Virus record (IMG/VR): IMGVR_UViG_3300028569_000044
Location: 1-54,199 of that record
DNA: 54,199 bases
DNA from: a virus
Reading direction: 5' to 3' (one strand)
The notes under the pieces were generated by a model. It had not been told where the DNA came from and did not search any database. It saw nothing but the letters and a program-made list of their open reading frames with translations. Both the position numbers and the translations under genes were made by a program. Position 1 is the first letter of the stretch, and each line of letters opens with the position of its first letter. Positions 15,606 to 23,048 of this stretch are shown here, piece after piece.

Positions 15606-15828
15606 TTATTCCTTGCTTCCAAGAAGGTAAGTATTGCTAATAGCCTTGAAACTAAATTCCCTTTCAAGGCCACGAACAACCACACCTTCACGATCAACAC
15701 CCATATTTAATACACTCTTACCTTCAGCATACTTCAACATATTGTCCACCAAGTTTTCATTGGGTAATACATATCCATACTTTTCAAGTACAGGTACCAT
15801 AGGTACTTCAAACCTAAATAACAAGCCG
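15606..15828 (-). pseudogene. RNA ligase C-terminal fragment
   Basis: The frame reads FRFEVPMVPVLEKYGYVLPN, later DREGVVVRGLEREFSFKAIS then NTYLLG. EGVVVR and SFKAISNTYLL are motifs IV and V of Rnl-type RNA ligases. Motif I (KxDG) and the N-terminal two thirds are missing; upstream sequence is a methyltransferase N-terminus in another frame. An ATG at 15824 could still start a 72-aa peptide but it could not ligate. Confidence 0.82.
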
Positions 15829-15964
15829 CCGCACCTTCGTAACTGCCAATCTCTAAAATCTTTTTAGGATTTATGATTGGAACTATGCGATCCCAATTTT
15901 GTCTACTATTCTGATCAAACAAATCTTTACTAAAGAAATATTGTATATTATTTATTTCTTTCAT
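15829..15964 (-). pseudogene. SAM methyltransferase N-terminal fragment
   Basis: From ATG 15964: MKEINNIQYFFSKDLF, then NWDRIVPIINPKKILEIGSY and EGAAACYL, a typical motif I of class I methyltransferases. The family sequence stops at about 15829, where it runs out of frame into the RNA ligase remnant. The open frame continues to 15734 as nonsense. A deletion between two genes is the simplest cause. Confidence 0.75.
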
Positions 15965-16139
15965 GATAAGTGTATGTACAAAATTGTACTAAAGCTCGTA
16001 GTATCCAAGCTTGCAATATAGTGATGTTTTTTGCCATTATTAATTCTGGCATCAACCAATTCCATAAATAATAAATACATATAATAATTATGGCATTAAT
16101 TAATATCTCCCAAAATAACTTGCTCAAAAAGATTTTCAT
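15948..16139 (-). CDS. Small membrane protein
   Basis: 63 aa. Two hydrophobic helices (about ILINAIIIICIYYLWNWLM and ITILQAWILRALVQFCTY). Overlaps the methyltransferase fragment start by 17 nt. No family recognised. Confidence 0.62.
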   Translation of the reverse strand: MKIFLSKLFWEILINAIIIICIYYLWNWLMPELIMAKNITILQAWILRALVQFCTYTYHERNK

Positions 16140-16150
16140 ATAATTTTAAT

Positions 16151-16276
16151 ATGTCTGTAACCTACCCGTCACTTCCAATGGTTAAGATAAGGTATCATGA
16201 CCTGTCCACACTGCCAAGCACCTTTCGCTGTAAAAGCAAGATTCCTCGCCAAAACCTGCGGTTGCGACGAAGATGA
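16151..16276 (+). CDS. Possible small basic protein
   Basis: 41 codons, starts MSVTYPSLPMVKIRYHD and ends RQNLRLRRR. It overlaps the Cys-containing frame at 16197-16343 in another frame. Base composition here is less AT-rich than around it. Only one of the two frames may be real; weak support. Confidence 0.3.
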   Translation: MSVTYPSLPMVKIRYHDLSTLPSTFRCKSKIPRQNLRLRRR

Positions 16277-16343
16277 GCGATTCTTAAATTTCGAAGACTG
16301 GTATTTACTTATTTTCGGGATAAGTATTTATGATCTTATCTAG
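16197..16343 (+). CDS. Possible zinc-finger micro-protein
   Basis: 48 aa on the plus strand inside a minus-strand region. Starts MTCPHCQAPFAVKARF, then KTCGCDEDERF: CxxC plus CxC could bind zinc. Ends with a hydrophobic tail (WYLLIFGISIYDLI). The 210-nt interval 16140-16349 has no other gene. Confidence 0.45.
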   Translation: MTCPHCQAPFAVKARFLAKTCGCDEDERFLNFEDWYLLIFGISIYDLI

Positions 16344-16349
16344 TTAATA

Positions 16350-16685
16350 TTATTCACTAACATCTTTAACTACCACATTACAATTCAAGAAATCTCTCTT
16401 ATTTAAGATACATACCTGTTCTTTAATATAAATGTATTCGCTGCTCTTATCGTTTAATTGTTTGTAAATATCATCTACTATCAATCGCAAATCTTCTCTG
16501 ATCTTTTTTGAATTTTTATCCATCTCTTCGGCATTATTAGTCGCAACTTCGTAATGATAATCACTAGTATAGACTTTACCATCTTGAAGATATGTAATGT
16601 ATAAACTAATTTTTTTCTTTTTTGTAAGTGCGTAAACTGGAGCAGCCATAGCTGCAATTTTTGGGCTTTTTTTATTGAAGAACAT
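16350..16685 (-). CDS. Hypothetical protein, paralogue of 47700-48050
   Basis: 111 aa, starts MFFNKKSPKIAAM. The part DDIYKQLNDKSSEYIYIKEQ matches TIHTQLDDKSSEYIVFND of the protein at 47700-48050, and both end in a beta strand (NVVVKDV, NVKVTIED). The small gene upstream is also duplicated, so a module was copied. Function unknown. Confidence 0.72.
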   Translation of the reverse strand: MFFNKKSPKIAAMAAPVYALTKKKKISLYITYLQDGKVYTSDYHYEVATNNAEEMDKNSKKIREDLRLIVDDIYKQLNDKSSEYIYIKEQVCILNKRDFLNCNVVVKDVSE

Positions 16686-16687
16686 AA

Positions 16688-16870
16688 TTAATATAAAAAG
16701 TTTTCTATTCTTTCGTACAGGTGGTGAGCTTCCTCTTTGCTTAGGCTGACACGAATTTCTTTATCATTTTCGAGGTCTTGAAGCTGAAGTATTAAATATT
16801 CATCATCATGGCTAGAAGAAACGCCATAAGTTAATTTATTGTCGGAGCTTTCTATTGGATAGTTTATCAT
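16688..16870 (-). CDS. Hypothetical protein
   Basis: 60 aa from ATG 16870 (MINYPIESSDNKLTYGVSSS). Alpha/beta composition with LQLQDLENDKEIRVSLSKEE. Lies between the two genes of the duplicated module and overlaps the upstream gene by 35 nt. Confidence 0.62.
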   Translation of the reverse strand: MINYPIESSDNKLTYGVSSSHDDEYLILQLQDLENDKEIRVSLSKEEAHHLYERIENFLY

Positions 16871-16991
16871 ATTTTTTCTTGGCAATTTCGGACAGAGGAA
16901 GCACCTTCTGCAACTGCTCTAGGGCAGTATGATCGTCTTTGAGCGCATTGTCAAGGCGATCTTTAAGAGTTGCTAGTTTTGGCTTTTTCAT
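16836..16991 (-). CDS. Small helical protein, paralogue of 47983-48168
   Basis: 51 aa, starts MKKPKLATLKDRLDNALKDD. Clear similarity to MKPQWPTLQDRLNHPLKDEL at 48168; the shared segment continues through ALxQLxxVLPLS. Overlaps both neighbours. Similarity to a separate copy 31 kb away confirms that it is coding. Confidence 0.75.
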   Translation of the reverse strand: MKKPKLATLKDRLDNALKDDHTALEQLQKVLPLSEIAKKKYDKLSNRKLRQ

Positions 16992-17346
16992 TCATCGCGT
17001 CAACCATGAATTGCAGGTATTTTCTGGTTTGTAAATTTACTGCATTGGGATCTTCATTTACTATGCCTGAATGTAATTTGTATGGATGGACTTCTTGAGG
17101 TATAAAAGAATCGTCAGGAATGTCAGCAAAGAAATTCCTCTTATACAATGCCCAACCCCAACCAGAATAAACAGCGGGAATACAAGTAGAAGTTCCGCCG
17201 AATTTAAAATGTTGAGGGTCATATTTGTGAGGGTCATATTTGACAAACTCTATATAATACAGAACATCTTTATTAGATCTGTCTTGAGGATAGTATTCGT
17301 AATCTATCATCTTAGGTGGCAGATTATTATCAATAAATGTGGTCAT
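16963..17346 (-). CDS. Hypothetical protein
   Basis: 127 aa, starts MTTFIDNNLPPKMIDYEYYP. Rich in Tyr, Asp and Pro with AVYSGWGWALYKRNFFADIP in the middle. No domain recognised. Overlaps the next gene by 29 nt. Confidence 0.7.
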   Translation of the reverse strand: MTTFIDNNLPPKMIDYEYYPQDRSNKDVLYYIEFVKYDPHKYDPQHFKFGGTSTCIPAVYSGWGWALYKRNFFADIPDDSFIPQEVHPYKLHSGIVNEDPNAVNLQTRKYLQFMVDAMNEKAKTSNS

Positions 17347-17370
17347 ATCAATCTTTTATTAAATTTTTTA

Positions 17371-17565
17371 TTATTTTAATAGTAACATTAATCCCCAAGT
17401 AATCCAACTAGAAATACTAGCTGCAAGTCCAGCAAAAATTGCAACCCAAGATATCACACCCCAATAATCGTCTAAGAAAAAAGTTGTTGCCCATGCAAGT
17501 ATAAATGCAATTGCGGTAATACCAAATGGTATCATCCAAGCTCCAAAAGTTAATGTAATAGTCAT
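17371..17565 (-). CDS. Small two-helix membrane protein
   Basis: 64 aa with two or three hydrophobic segments (MIPFGITAIAFILAWATTFF; ISWVAIFAGLAASISSWITW). Coupled by 4-nt overlap to the gene upstream at 17562-17885. Holin-like in size but has no diagnostic feature. Confidence 0.65.
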   Translation of the reverse strand: MTITLTFGAWMIPFGITAIAFILAWATTFFLDDYWGVISWVAIFAGLAASISSWITWGLMLLLK

Positions 17566-17885
17566 TTCTTTTTAATTATTACTTGTGGAATACCAAGAAA
17601 TAATCTCGCTTCGTTGCGGACTTCTTCAGTTACTGCCCATCCTAAATCATCAGGATCAAGAAGCCTATTAAAAAACAAAAGGTGATCTCTAATGATTTTC
17701 TTTTGATCTAATACTTGTAATTTTTTTAAATGCAATAGATTTTCTTCTTCATTACTAGAGAAAAAAGAATCATATAATTCTTGCTGAGTATAACGTTTAA
17801 TAGGCGAATATTCAGGGACAGAATTAGCGTCTGCAATCGCGGCATCAATATATTCTATTAATTTATTAAATTGATCTTTTGTCAT
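17562..17885 (-). CDS. Hypothetical helical protein
   Basis: 107 aa, starts MTKDQFNKLIEYIDAAIADA. Predicted all-helical. Flanked by ATGA-type overlaps on both sides (17562-17565 and 17882-17885), so it is firmly part of the operon. No family known to me. Confidence 0.7.
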   Translation of the reverse strand: MTKDQFNKLIEYIDAAIADANSVPEYSPIKRYTQQELYDSFFSSNEEENLLHLKKLQVLDQKKIIRDHLLFFNRLLDPDDLGWAVTEEVRNEARLFLGIPQVIIKKK

Positions 17886-18082
17886 ATTGCTTTTTCTAAT
17901 TTGTAATCAGGAATTTGGCCGGCGATCCAAAAAAAATCCTCTTCAAAAGAATAAAAGAAAGTAACTTCAGTAGTAGGATTATATGCTTCGATTACTATTC
18001 TATTATTCATTTCACGTTGTTTGCCGCGAAATTCATATTGAGGGTATTTGATTCTTATTTCTTCAGGAACGTGGATATTCAT
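17882..18082 (-). CDS. Hypothetical protein, paralogue of 25434-25634
   Basis: 66 aa, starts MNIHVPEEIRIKYPQYEFRG. The copy at 25434-25634 is about two thirds identical (MNIHVPEEIKNKYPHMEFRG; FFYSFEEDFFW; QIPDYKL). Conserved aromatic and acidic residues suggest a compact binding domain. Function unknown. Confidence 0.78.
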   Translation of the reverse strand: MNIHVPEEIRIKYPQYEFRGKQREMNNRIVIEAYNPTTEVTFFYSFEEDFFWIAGQIPDYKLEKAI

Positions 18083-18441
18083 TTTGATGGTTTTCTAAAA
18101 TTACTACCTTCATCCTTCCAATAAACATTTGGAATACCTCGCTTGTCTGCTACAAATTGAGATACACCATCGTATTTCTTTTCTTTATACATCTCATACA
18201 ACTTTGGCAATTCATCATAAGTTACCGCCTCTGAATCTGAAGCGGGAATAAAGTAATCATTAACATTTATAAATAAACCCACACACTCTTTATCGCCATC
18301 ATACTTAGCACAAGCTGGGACAGCAAATAATATTCCTTCATCCAATAGATAAGCCATCATACGGCAAAGTCCTTCCATGCCGGGATCATAACTAGGGGTT
18401 TCTTCATGGCCTTCAAACCATCCGAATACTTTTTTATTCAT
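18079..18441 (-). CDS. Hypothetical protein
   Basis: 120 aa from ATG 18441 (MNKKVFGWFEGHEETPSYDP). Contains AYLLDEGILFAVPACAKYDG. Coupled to the next gene by 4 nt. No recognised family; alpha/beta composition. Confidence 0.7.
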   Translation of the reverse strand: MNKKVFGWFEGHEETPSYDPGMEGLCRMMAYLLDEGILFAVPACAKYDGDKECVGLFINVNDYFIPASDSEAVTYDELPKLYEMYKEKKYDGVSQFVADKRGIPNVYWKDEGSNFRKPSK

Positions 18442-18442
18442 A

Positions 18443-18778
18443 TTATTCTTTCCATTTACCAATAGTTATCACAAAAGCTTTTGCTCTTAGTTTTGCGCTT
18501 GCAGAATTCATTCTCTCTTCTCCTTCATTCATGCATACAAAAATTAATTGATTCCAATATTCTTCATAAATTTCATTAGATAAAGTCATTTCGACTTCGC
18601 GCATTACATTCAAATCATTACAATAATCTGGAACATATTGATCTACTGTATAAGATATAATCTTTCCATTAGAAAAAGTAGGACGATCACCAAGTATATG
18701 CTTGCCATCCAAATGGAAATCAAGCTCTTTCCATCCGAGAAACTCAGCGATTGCTTTATTTATCGCTCTTTTATTCAT
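18443..18778 (-). CDS. Phage ABA-sandwich (DUF2591-like) protein
   Basis: 111 aa. The pattern IAEFLGW near the start, VPDYCNDLNVMREVEMTLSN in the middle and SAKLRAKAFVITIGKW at the end matches the phage ABA sandwich family. Role in phage unknown. Overlaps the upstream gene by 8 nt. Confidence 0.75.
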   Translation of the reverse strand: MNKRAINKAIAEFLGWKELDFHLDGKHILGDRPTFSNGKIISYTVDQYVPDYCNDLNVMREVEMTLSNEIYEEYWNQLIFVCMNEGEERMNSASAKLRAKAFVITIGKWKE

Positions 18779-19358
18779 ATCTTTTTTTTCTTCTAGGCTT
18801 GTGAATACGCATGGTCACGCCATTGAATCCTGAGACCAACTCTACACCTTCTCCCCTTGGCAAGTCAAGCTTTAAACTGTCGATATAATCCCAAGCTTCT
18901 TTGTATTTCTTTTTATTATGGAGTTGATTTATTTTTTTGCTTTGAGCGGGATTAAAAAGATGATCAATATACTTGACAAAATTGACAACCTCTGGCAATG
19001 GTTCGTCGCTGGCCTTCAATGGATCTTGAAAATCTACAGTAGTATAATCAAAAAACCCATCATTATTTTTTACTGCCAAGTATTGGCGAAAGACAGATCG
19101 AATTTCATAAGCAATTTTACCATCGCCAATCTCTTTACTATTAAATCCATAACTTGCGCCGGGGCTAGATAGTTCTTTATCATCAATAATTAATTTGCGA
19201 ACCATCTTTTCAATAAGATCGCGACTGTCCCAATCAATACATTTATCAAAAGCAGTATCAAGGGCAATCCCAACTTGCCCACTTCGCATACGGTAATAGA
19301 CCTCAAGTGCGCGATTAATAACGCGAAGGTGAGTGTCTGAGAGTTTAATGTCGTTCAT
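18771..19358 (-). CDS. Conserved phage protein
   Basis: 195 aa from ATG 19358 (MNDIKLSDTHLRVINRALEV). The segment HLRVINRALEVYYRMRSGQ resembles a recurrent phage family with no assigned role. Its C-terminus is basic (PRRKKRYE). An earlier ATG at 19418 would add 20 residues that look non-conserved. Confidence 0.72.
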   Translation of the reverse strand: MNDIKLSDTHLRVINRALEVYYRMRSGQVGIALDTAFDKCIDWDSRDLIEKMVRKLIIDDKELSSPGASYGFNSKEIGDGKIAYEIRSVFRQYLAVKNNDGFFDYTTVDFQDPLKASDEPLPEVVNFVKYIDHLFNPAQSKKINQLHNKKKYKEAWDYIDSLKLDLPRGEGVELVSGFNGVTMRIHKPRRKKRYE

Positions 19359-19378
19359 ATTTGGTTCTTCTGTAGGTT

Positions 19379-19723
19379 TCACGGTTTGATCTCCTTTGTT
19401 TGGATATACAGTCCCCATGCATGATTGATTTCATCGTCTGTCGCCCATTCTAAATGTCCCGGTGGTCCAATTATCATTGCAGTAGCTTCCAAAGCTTTTT
19501 CCAATTGTTTAATGCGGTTGTTAGCTAAGTTGAGTTCGCGTATGAGTAATCCTTTCAGATTGGAACCAAGGAACTCTGGACGCTCACCAATTTCACCTTC
19601 GTACAATTCCTCTAACTGTTTGATGCGTTCATTTGCTTGTTTTAATTGCTTTTCAATCATATATACTTTATTTTCTGCAAACGCTTCGTTTGCTACTGCG
19701 ATATTTAATTCCTCAGAATCCAT
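19379..19723 (-). CDS. Coiled-coil protein
   Basis: 114 aa. Two repeated leucine-zipper-like segments, IEKQLKQANERIKQLEELYE and RELNLANNRIKQLEKALE, then a C-terminal WATDDEINHAW. Likely a dimeric helical protein. Confidence 0.7.
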   Translation of the reverse strand: MDSEELNIAVANEAFAENKVYMIEKQLKQANERIKQLEELYEGEIGERPEFLGSNLKGLLIRELNLANNRIKQLEKALEATAMIIGPPGHLEWATDDEINHAWGLYIQTKEIKP

Positions 19724-19949
19724 GTTGGTTCACTAATCTGAATCCAAAGCCCAGAAAAGTCAAGGCAAAATGCCAAAAACCTTCTCGGTCATTTAAATAA
19801 TAAATTTCTGTCGGAAAACTCATTTTAAATCCAGAAAAGTATTGATCAGTCCATTCATTGAATCTATCAATTTTACCTATGCTTGGAAAATATAATTCAA
19901 TATATAAAAATCTGAAATTCTTTTCGTCGTTTATGATGTTTATTTTCAT
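19713..19949 (-). CDS. Hypothetical protein, related to 43513-43755
   Basis: 78 aa from ATG 19949 (MKINIINDEKNFRFLYIELY). The end FWHFALTFLGFGFRL matches FWYFELTLIGFGFTI in the protein at 43513-43755. Predicted beta-rich. Start chosen because the upstream gene stops at 19951. Confidence 0.7.
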   Translation of the reverse strand: MKINIINDEKNFRFLYIELYFPSIGKIDRFNEWTDQYFSGFKMSFPTEIYYLNDREGFWHFALTFLGFGFRLVNQHGF

Positions 19950-19950
19950 G

Positions 19951-20070
19951 TTACAAGAAATAAATCGCAATCAAAATCCAAAACAAAATAGGAATTCCTG
20001 CGAAAACAAAAGTAATTAACCCCAGCATTACTTTTTGAGGTATTGTGTATTTTTTAATTTTAAATTCCAT
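19951..20070 (-). CDS. Very small membrane protein
   Basis: 39 aa, MEFKIKKYTIPQKVMLG then one long hydrophobic helix (LITFVFAGIPILFWILIAIY). Fits exactly between neighbouring genes (2-nt gap to the YopX gene upstream, 1 nt to the next start). Confidence 0.62.
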   Translation of the reverse strand: MEFKIKKYTIPQKVMLGLITFVFAGIPILFWILIAIYFL

Positions 20071-20072
20071 AT

Positions 20073-20510
20073 TTATTTAGATAGTTTAAAGAAAGGACAA
20101 TCTGTGGCCCAACAATCGCAAATCAAACACTCGCCATTGTGATCGAACTTGCAAGGCGGTTTTTCATTAATATTACCAATCACTTCATCTACTACAATCA
20201 TTAATCCTTGAGGTTTATCATCTACGAAACGATATGTTACAATAGGTAATAGATTTTTATAAGTTTTTATTCTAAATGAAGCGGTTTCATTATGATAAAT
20301 AACTTTGCCAGCACATTGATACGGATCATGGAGGTAAATAGTATTAACTATATCTCCTTCATAAATGGGATTACCGTTCTTATCCTTCAAGCCTGTGTAT
20401 TGTTGCGGCTCACTTACACCGCCAGCAATTCCTTGAGGATAATCATATATATCAAAGTAAATAAAAGACTTAGAAATAAAAGAATAGATTCTGAATTTAA
20501 ATTCTCTCAT
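20073..20510 (-). CDS. YopX-family protein with Cys-rich tail
   Basis: 145 aa. YopX core: QQYTGLKDKNGNPIYEGDIV, then a beta-barrel-like part GKVIYHNETASFRIKTYKNL. The tail HNGECLICDCWATDCPFF is Cys-rich. A close paralogue with the same tail is at 40818-41249. YopX proteins are common in phages; function unknown. Confidence 0.85.
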   Translation of the reverse strand: MREFKFRIYSFISKSFIYFDIYDYPQGIAGGVSEPQQYTGLKDKNGNPIYEGDIVNTIYLHDPYQCAGKVIYHNETASFRIKTYKNLLPIVTYRFVDDKPQGLMIVVDEVIGNINEKPPCKFDHNGECLICDCWATDCPFFKLSK

Positions 20511-20662
20511 ACATTATATAATAATTTGCCGCACTTTTTGCACCACCATCCCTTGCTTCTGCCTATATCATAGAGGCGAGAATGGCATTCGTCAAATGAA
20601 GAATGTTGGCATCTGCGAGTTTCCCAGAACCACCACTTGAACCATTTAAATAGCGAGATCAT
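20507..20662 (-). CDS. Small zinc-ribbon-like protein
   Basis: 51 aa, starts MISLFKWFKWWFWETRRCQH; later DECHSRLYDIGRSKGWWCKK then CGKLL. CxH, CH and CxxC could bind zinc. ATG overlaps the upstream YopX gene end by 17 nt and its TGA overlaps the next ATG (ATGA), so the operon fit is exact. Confidence 0.65.
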   Translation of the reverse strand: MISLFKWFKWWFWETRRCQHSSFDECHSRLYDIGRSKGWWCKKCGKLLYNV

Positions 20663-21014
20663 TGTCGTGTATGCTTCCTACGATTTTCGGGTAGTATTGC
20701 TGAACAATATGACTCAAATTCCAAAACTCTTTAAAATCACTATCATCAGTGATAATGCACCCAAAAGATCCGCCGTAATAAATAACAGGCACTTCGCCCT
20801 TTAGTTTATACCTAGCGGTGAAATCAAGAATATCGCCTTCAAAAATTCTGTTTAAATTGATGTCTTTGAGGCCGGTGTATTCTTGGATGATGTAATTTTC
20901 GCGCTTGAAGTATTCGTTTAATGGCATTAATTCTGCATCCTCGTAGAGAGATGCAGTCATAACGTATTTCTTTTCTTTAATACCCCAGATTCGGTAAATG
21001 AATTCGCGGCTCAT
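20646..21014 (-). CDS. YopX-family protein
   Basis: 122 aa. MSREFIYRIWGIKEKKYVMT and EYTGLKDINLNRIFEGDILD are YopX signatures. Over its first 60 residues it is nearly the same as the protein at 41252-41587 (YEDAELMPLNEYFKRENYII against YEDPELMPLNEYFKREEYII). Followed in both places by the other YopX type. Confidence 0.85.
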   Translation of the reverse strand: MSREFIYRIWGIKEKKYVMTASLYEDAELMPLNEYFKRENYIIQEYTGLKDINLNRIFEGDILDFTARYKLKGEVPVIYYGGSFGCIITDDSDFKEFWNLSHIVQQYYPKIVGSIHDNDLAI

Positions 21015-21217
21015 TTTTTATAATGTATGACGTTTGTACAGTTACCTTTATGGACAAGATCCCAACCGTGTCCATTGTAATGTTCAATATATTGGCAGTT
21101 ATCTATTAGCTTAACTTTATTGTTATTACCTCTGATCCAGAATGCATAACCAATAACAGCTGAAATAATAAAAACAAAAAACCCGCCCCAAAATATATCT
21201 TCAGTGTGTATTCTCAT
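21011..21217 (-). CDS. Small membrane-anchored protein
   Basis: 68 aa. One transmembrane helix (GGFFVFIISAVIGYAFWI), then DNCQYIEHYNGHGWDLVHKG, NCTNVIH. The pattern C-x-Y-I-E ... H-K-G-N-C is recurrent in small phage proteins. ATGA overlaps on both sides. Confidence 0.7.
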   Translation of the reverse strand: MRIHTEDIFWGGFFVFIISAVIGYAFWIRGNNNKVKLIDNCQYIEHYNGHGWDLVHKGNCTNVIHYKK

Positions 21218-21501
21218 AGTTTTTGAATATTATCTGGATGAACTATTTGCCATTTATCAAAAAATTTAGCATTGTATTCTTCGATGGTAATATCTAATAC
21301 ATTGCCCCAACGTTGTTCTTTGTCGGCCCAAATTACTCTAGCATTTTCAGAGCCTTGATATAATTTACCATCTGAATATTTAAATCCGCTGAATCTAAAT
21401 CCATAATGATCAAATACCAGATAACCTTTTTTATGTAAACGATTAGCTTTCGCAGCTTTGCGAAGAATATTACGCCAACGAGATTTCTGCAATTTGTTCA
21501 T
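21214..21501 (-). CDS. Hypothetical basic protein
   Basis: 95 aa, starts MNKLQKSRWRNILRKAAKAN, strongly basic N-terminal helix, then an aromatic beta-rich part (GFRFSGFKYSDGKLYQ). Possibly nucleic-acid binding by charge alone. Function unknown. Confidence 0.66.
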   Translation of the reverse strand: MNKLQKSRWRNILRKAAKANRLHKKGYLVFDHYGFRFSGFKYSDGKLYQGSENARVIWADKEQRWGNVLDITIEEYNAKFFDKWQIVHPDNIQKL

Positions 21502-21504
21502 ATA

Positions 21505-22038
21505 TCAGATATATTTATAAAACTCTTCTGGTAAAATGACATTATCAAAATCGCCGTTTTTAATTTTCTTAAATAATGGAGCTATATCTTTTGGCTGATA
21601 CAACGCCAATCCGCAACCAATTTTTGTCAGTAAAAACTCATATTCTGGATGAGAGAACGCCACAGCAAGGAAAGTATCAACGTGAACTTGAATCTTGTCA
21701 AGAGGCAAGGTTTGAATTTTCTTGTCTTTTGTGGGGATGCCGTAGGTTTGGCCTACGAGACCAGCAATACCATGCCTTGCGCCCCATTTCAAGGCTAATT
21801 TTGCGGCTCCAGCACCGTGGTAAAATTTTTCATTCGCTCCATAAGTAAAGATCTGATTTGGCTCAAGGTGGCGAATATTTTCTGGCGTGAATTTCATTGC
21901 TTTTATTTTATTTGGTCTGTTGTCAATTCTATGATTGCATTTATCGCAAGTGAGCTTTCCGTCCCAATCATCGTGAATGCTGCGTTCAGCGTAAGTGCCT
22001 TCTTTGCATACTTCACAAGTTTTGCCGGTCATATTCAT
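21505..22038 (-). CDS. Macro-like conserved protein with N-terminal zinc ribbon
   Basis: 177 aa. N-terminal CEVC ... CDKC could bind zinc (residues 8-34). From residue 60: IFTYGANEKFYHGAGAAKLA, later YGIPTKDKKIQTLPLDKI and LTKIGCGLALYQPKDIAPLF. This combination (GAGAA, IPTKD, IGCGLAGY) marks a conserved phage/bacterial family that I judge to be macro-domain-like, possibly binding ADP-ribose-type ligands. That activity is inference. Confidence 0.72.
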   Translation of the reverse strand: MNMTGKTCEVCKEGTYAERSIHDDWDGKLTCDKCNHRIDNRPNKIKAMKFTPENIRHLEPNQIFTYGANEKFYHGAGAAKLALKWGARHGIAGLVGQTYGIPTKDKKIQTLPLDKIQVHVDTFLAVAFSHPEYEFLLTKIGCGLALYQPKDIAPLFKKIKNGDFDNVILPEEFYKYI

Positions 22039-22502
22039 ATTTTATATTTCCCCTCTCCTAATCCACAAATGAGAGTTGTGCTTGCTTCGCATTCTTCTGC
22101 AAGAGAAATCGCAGACGCAAGCGCACAATTATATCCCCTTTTATAAGCATCTAAAGAAGCGTTCCGAGAAGATACGTCATACAAGGCCCAGTTGTCAATA
22201 CCTTGTTTTTTGAAATAATTTCCAAGAAGCAGGGCTGCATCCTTGACTTCTTGAGGGATTTCATGGTACAAATTTATGTCGGGGGTCATATTATTTTTTA
22301 TTCTTCTTTGTTCATTTCTTTCAATGTCCCAATCGGCAAAATGATTATCATGTTTTATCTCGTCAATATAATAATATTCGCAAAACCTAGTAGATTTTTT
22401 CTCGTCTTTGATTATGTTTAATCCTTTCTTTTTACCATATAACAGAACAGCTTCTTCGCTAAGGCCAAAGCCGCCGTATTTTGTATTAATTACTATTTTC
22501 AT
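22035..22502 (-). CDS. Hypothetical protein (MKIVIN-YGGF family)
   Basis: 155 aa from ATG 22502 (MKIVINTKYGGFGLSEEAVL). A paralogue starts MKVVINSSYGGFYLSSEAHI at 44104. The IS200/IS605 element begins just upstream, so its original promoter or upstream gene has been separated. Start further upstream would run into the insertion sequence and is rejected. Confidence 0.74.
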   Translation of the reverse strand: MKIVINTKYGGFGLSEEAVLLYGKKKGLNIIKDEKKSTRFCEYYYIDEIKHDNHFADWDIERNEQRRIKNNMTPDINLYHEIPQEVKDAALLLGNYFKKQGIDNWALYDVSSRNASLDAYKRGYNCALASAISLAEECEASTTLICGLGEGKYKI

Positions 22503-22520
22503 ATTCTTGGAGGAAGGAAA

Positions 22521-22543
22521 CCCCTTCGGCTTTAGCCAAGGGG
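22521..22543. repeat. Left-end hairpin of the IS element
   Basis: CCCCTT, loop CGGCTTTAGCC, AAGGGG. Similar to the right-end hairpin, as recognised by Y1 transposases. Confidence 0.8.
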
Positions 22544-22576
22544 AGGAATTCCGACCTTGCATTTACTTTACATCAA

Positions 22577-22984
22577 TCAACCTTGATTGTCAATGTATTT
22601 TTTGATTGTGTCAGGCGATGCTTCTCCGATAGAGCAAACGAAATAACCATCTGACCAGAGCACATTTTCCTTCCAAAAATGAGATTTAAGAAATGTTTTG
22701 TGTTTCTTATATATTCTATTTGTTGATATTGATTTGAAATTATTAACCATTTCTAAAACCGATTTAGTTGGAGGATAATCTATCATTAGATGTATATGAT
22801 CTTCGTCTGTTTGCATTGCTTTAATAATAATATTTCTATCATTGGCAATGTCAAACATAATTTGTTTTAAGTCATCGGCCAAAAAACCATTTAGTATCTT
22901 TTTCCTATATTTTACGCTAAACACAAGATGACATTGAAGCAAATGTTTAGAGTGCGAAGTTGTATGGAAATTATTCTTTTTCAA
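22577..22984 (-). CDS. tnpA: TnpA, IS200-type Y1 HUH transposase
   Basis: 135 aa, normal length. HUH motif is DHIHLMIDYPP; the catalytic tyrosine is in IKKYIDNQG at the C-terminus; conserved CHLVFSVKYRKKIL near the N-terminus and LWSDGYFVCSIGEAS. Start is a TTG at 22984. Acts on single-stranded DNA by peel-and-paste transposition. Looks intact. Confidence 0.93.
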   Translation of the reverse strand: MKKNNFHTTSHSKHLLQCHLVFSVKYRKKILNGFLADDLKQIMFDIANDRNIIIKAMQTDEDHIHLMIDYPPTKSVLEMVNNFKSISTNRIYKKHKTFLKSHFWKENVLWSDGYFVCSIGEASPDTIKKYIDNQG

Positions 22985-23048
22985 AATATCTAAAAATTTA
23001 TAAAGTTTTTTTCACTTTTTGAAAATCTAGTGTATATATATTATAGAA

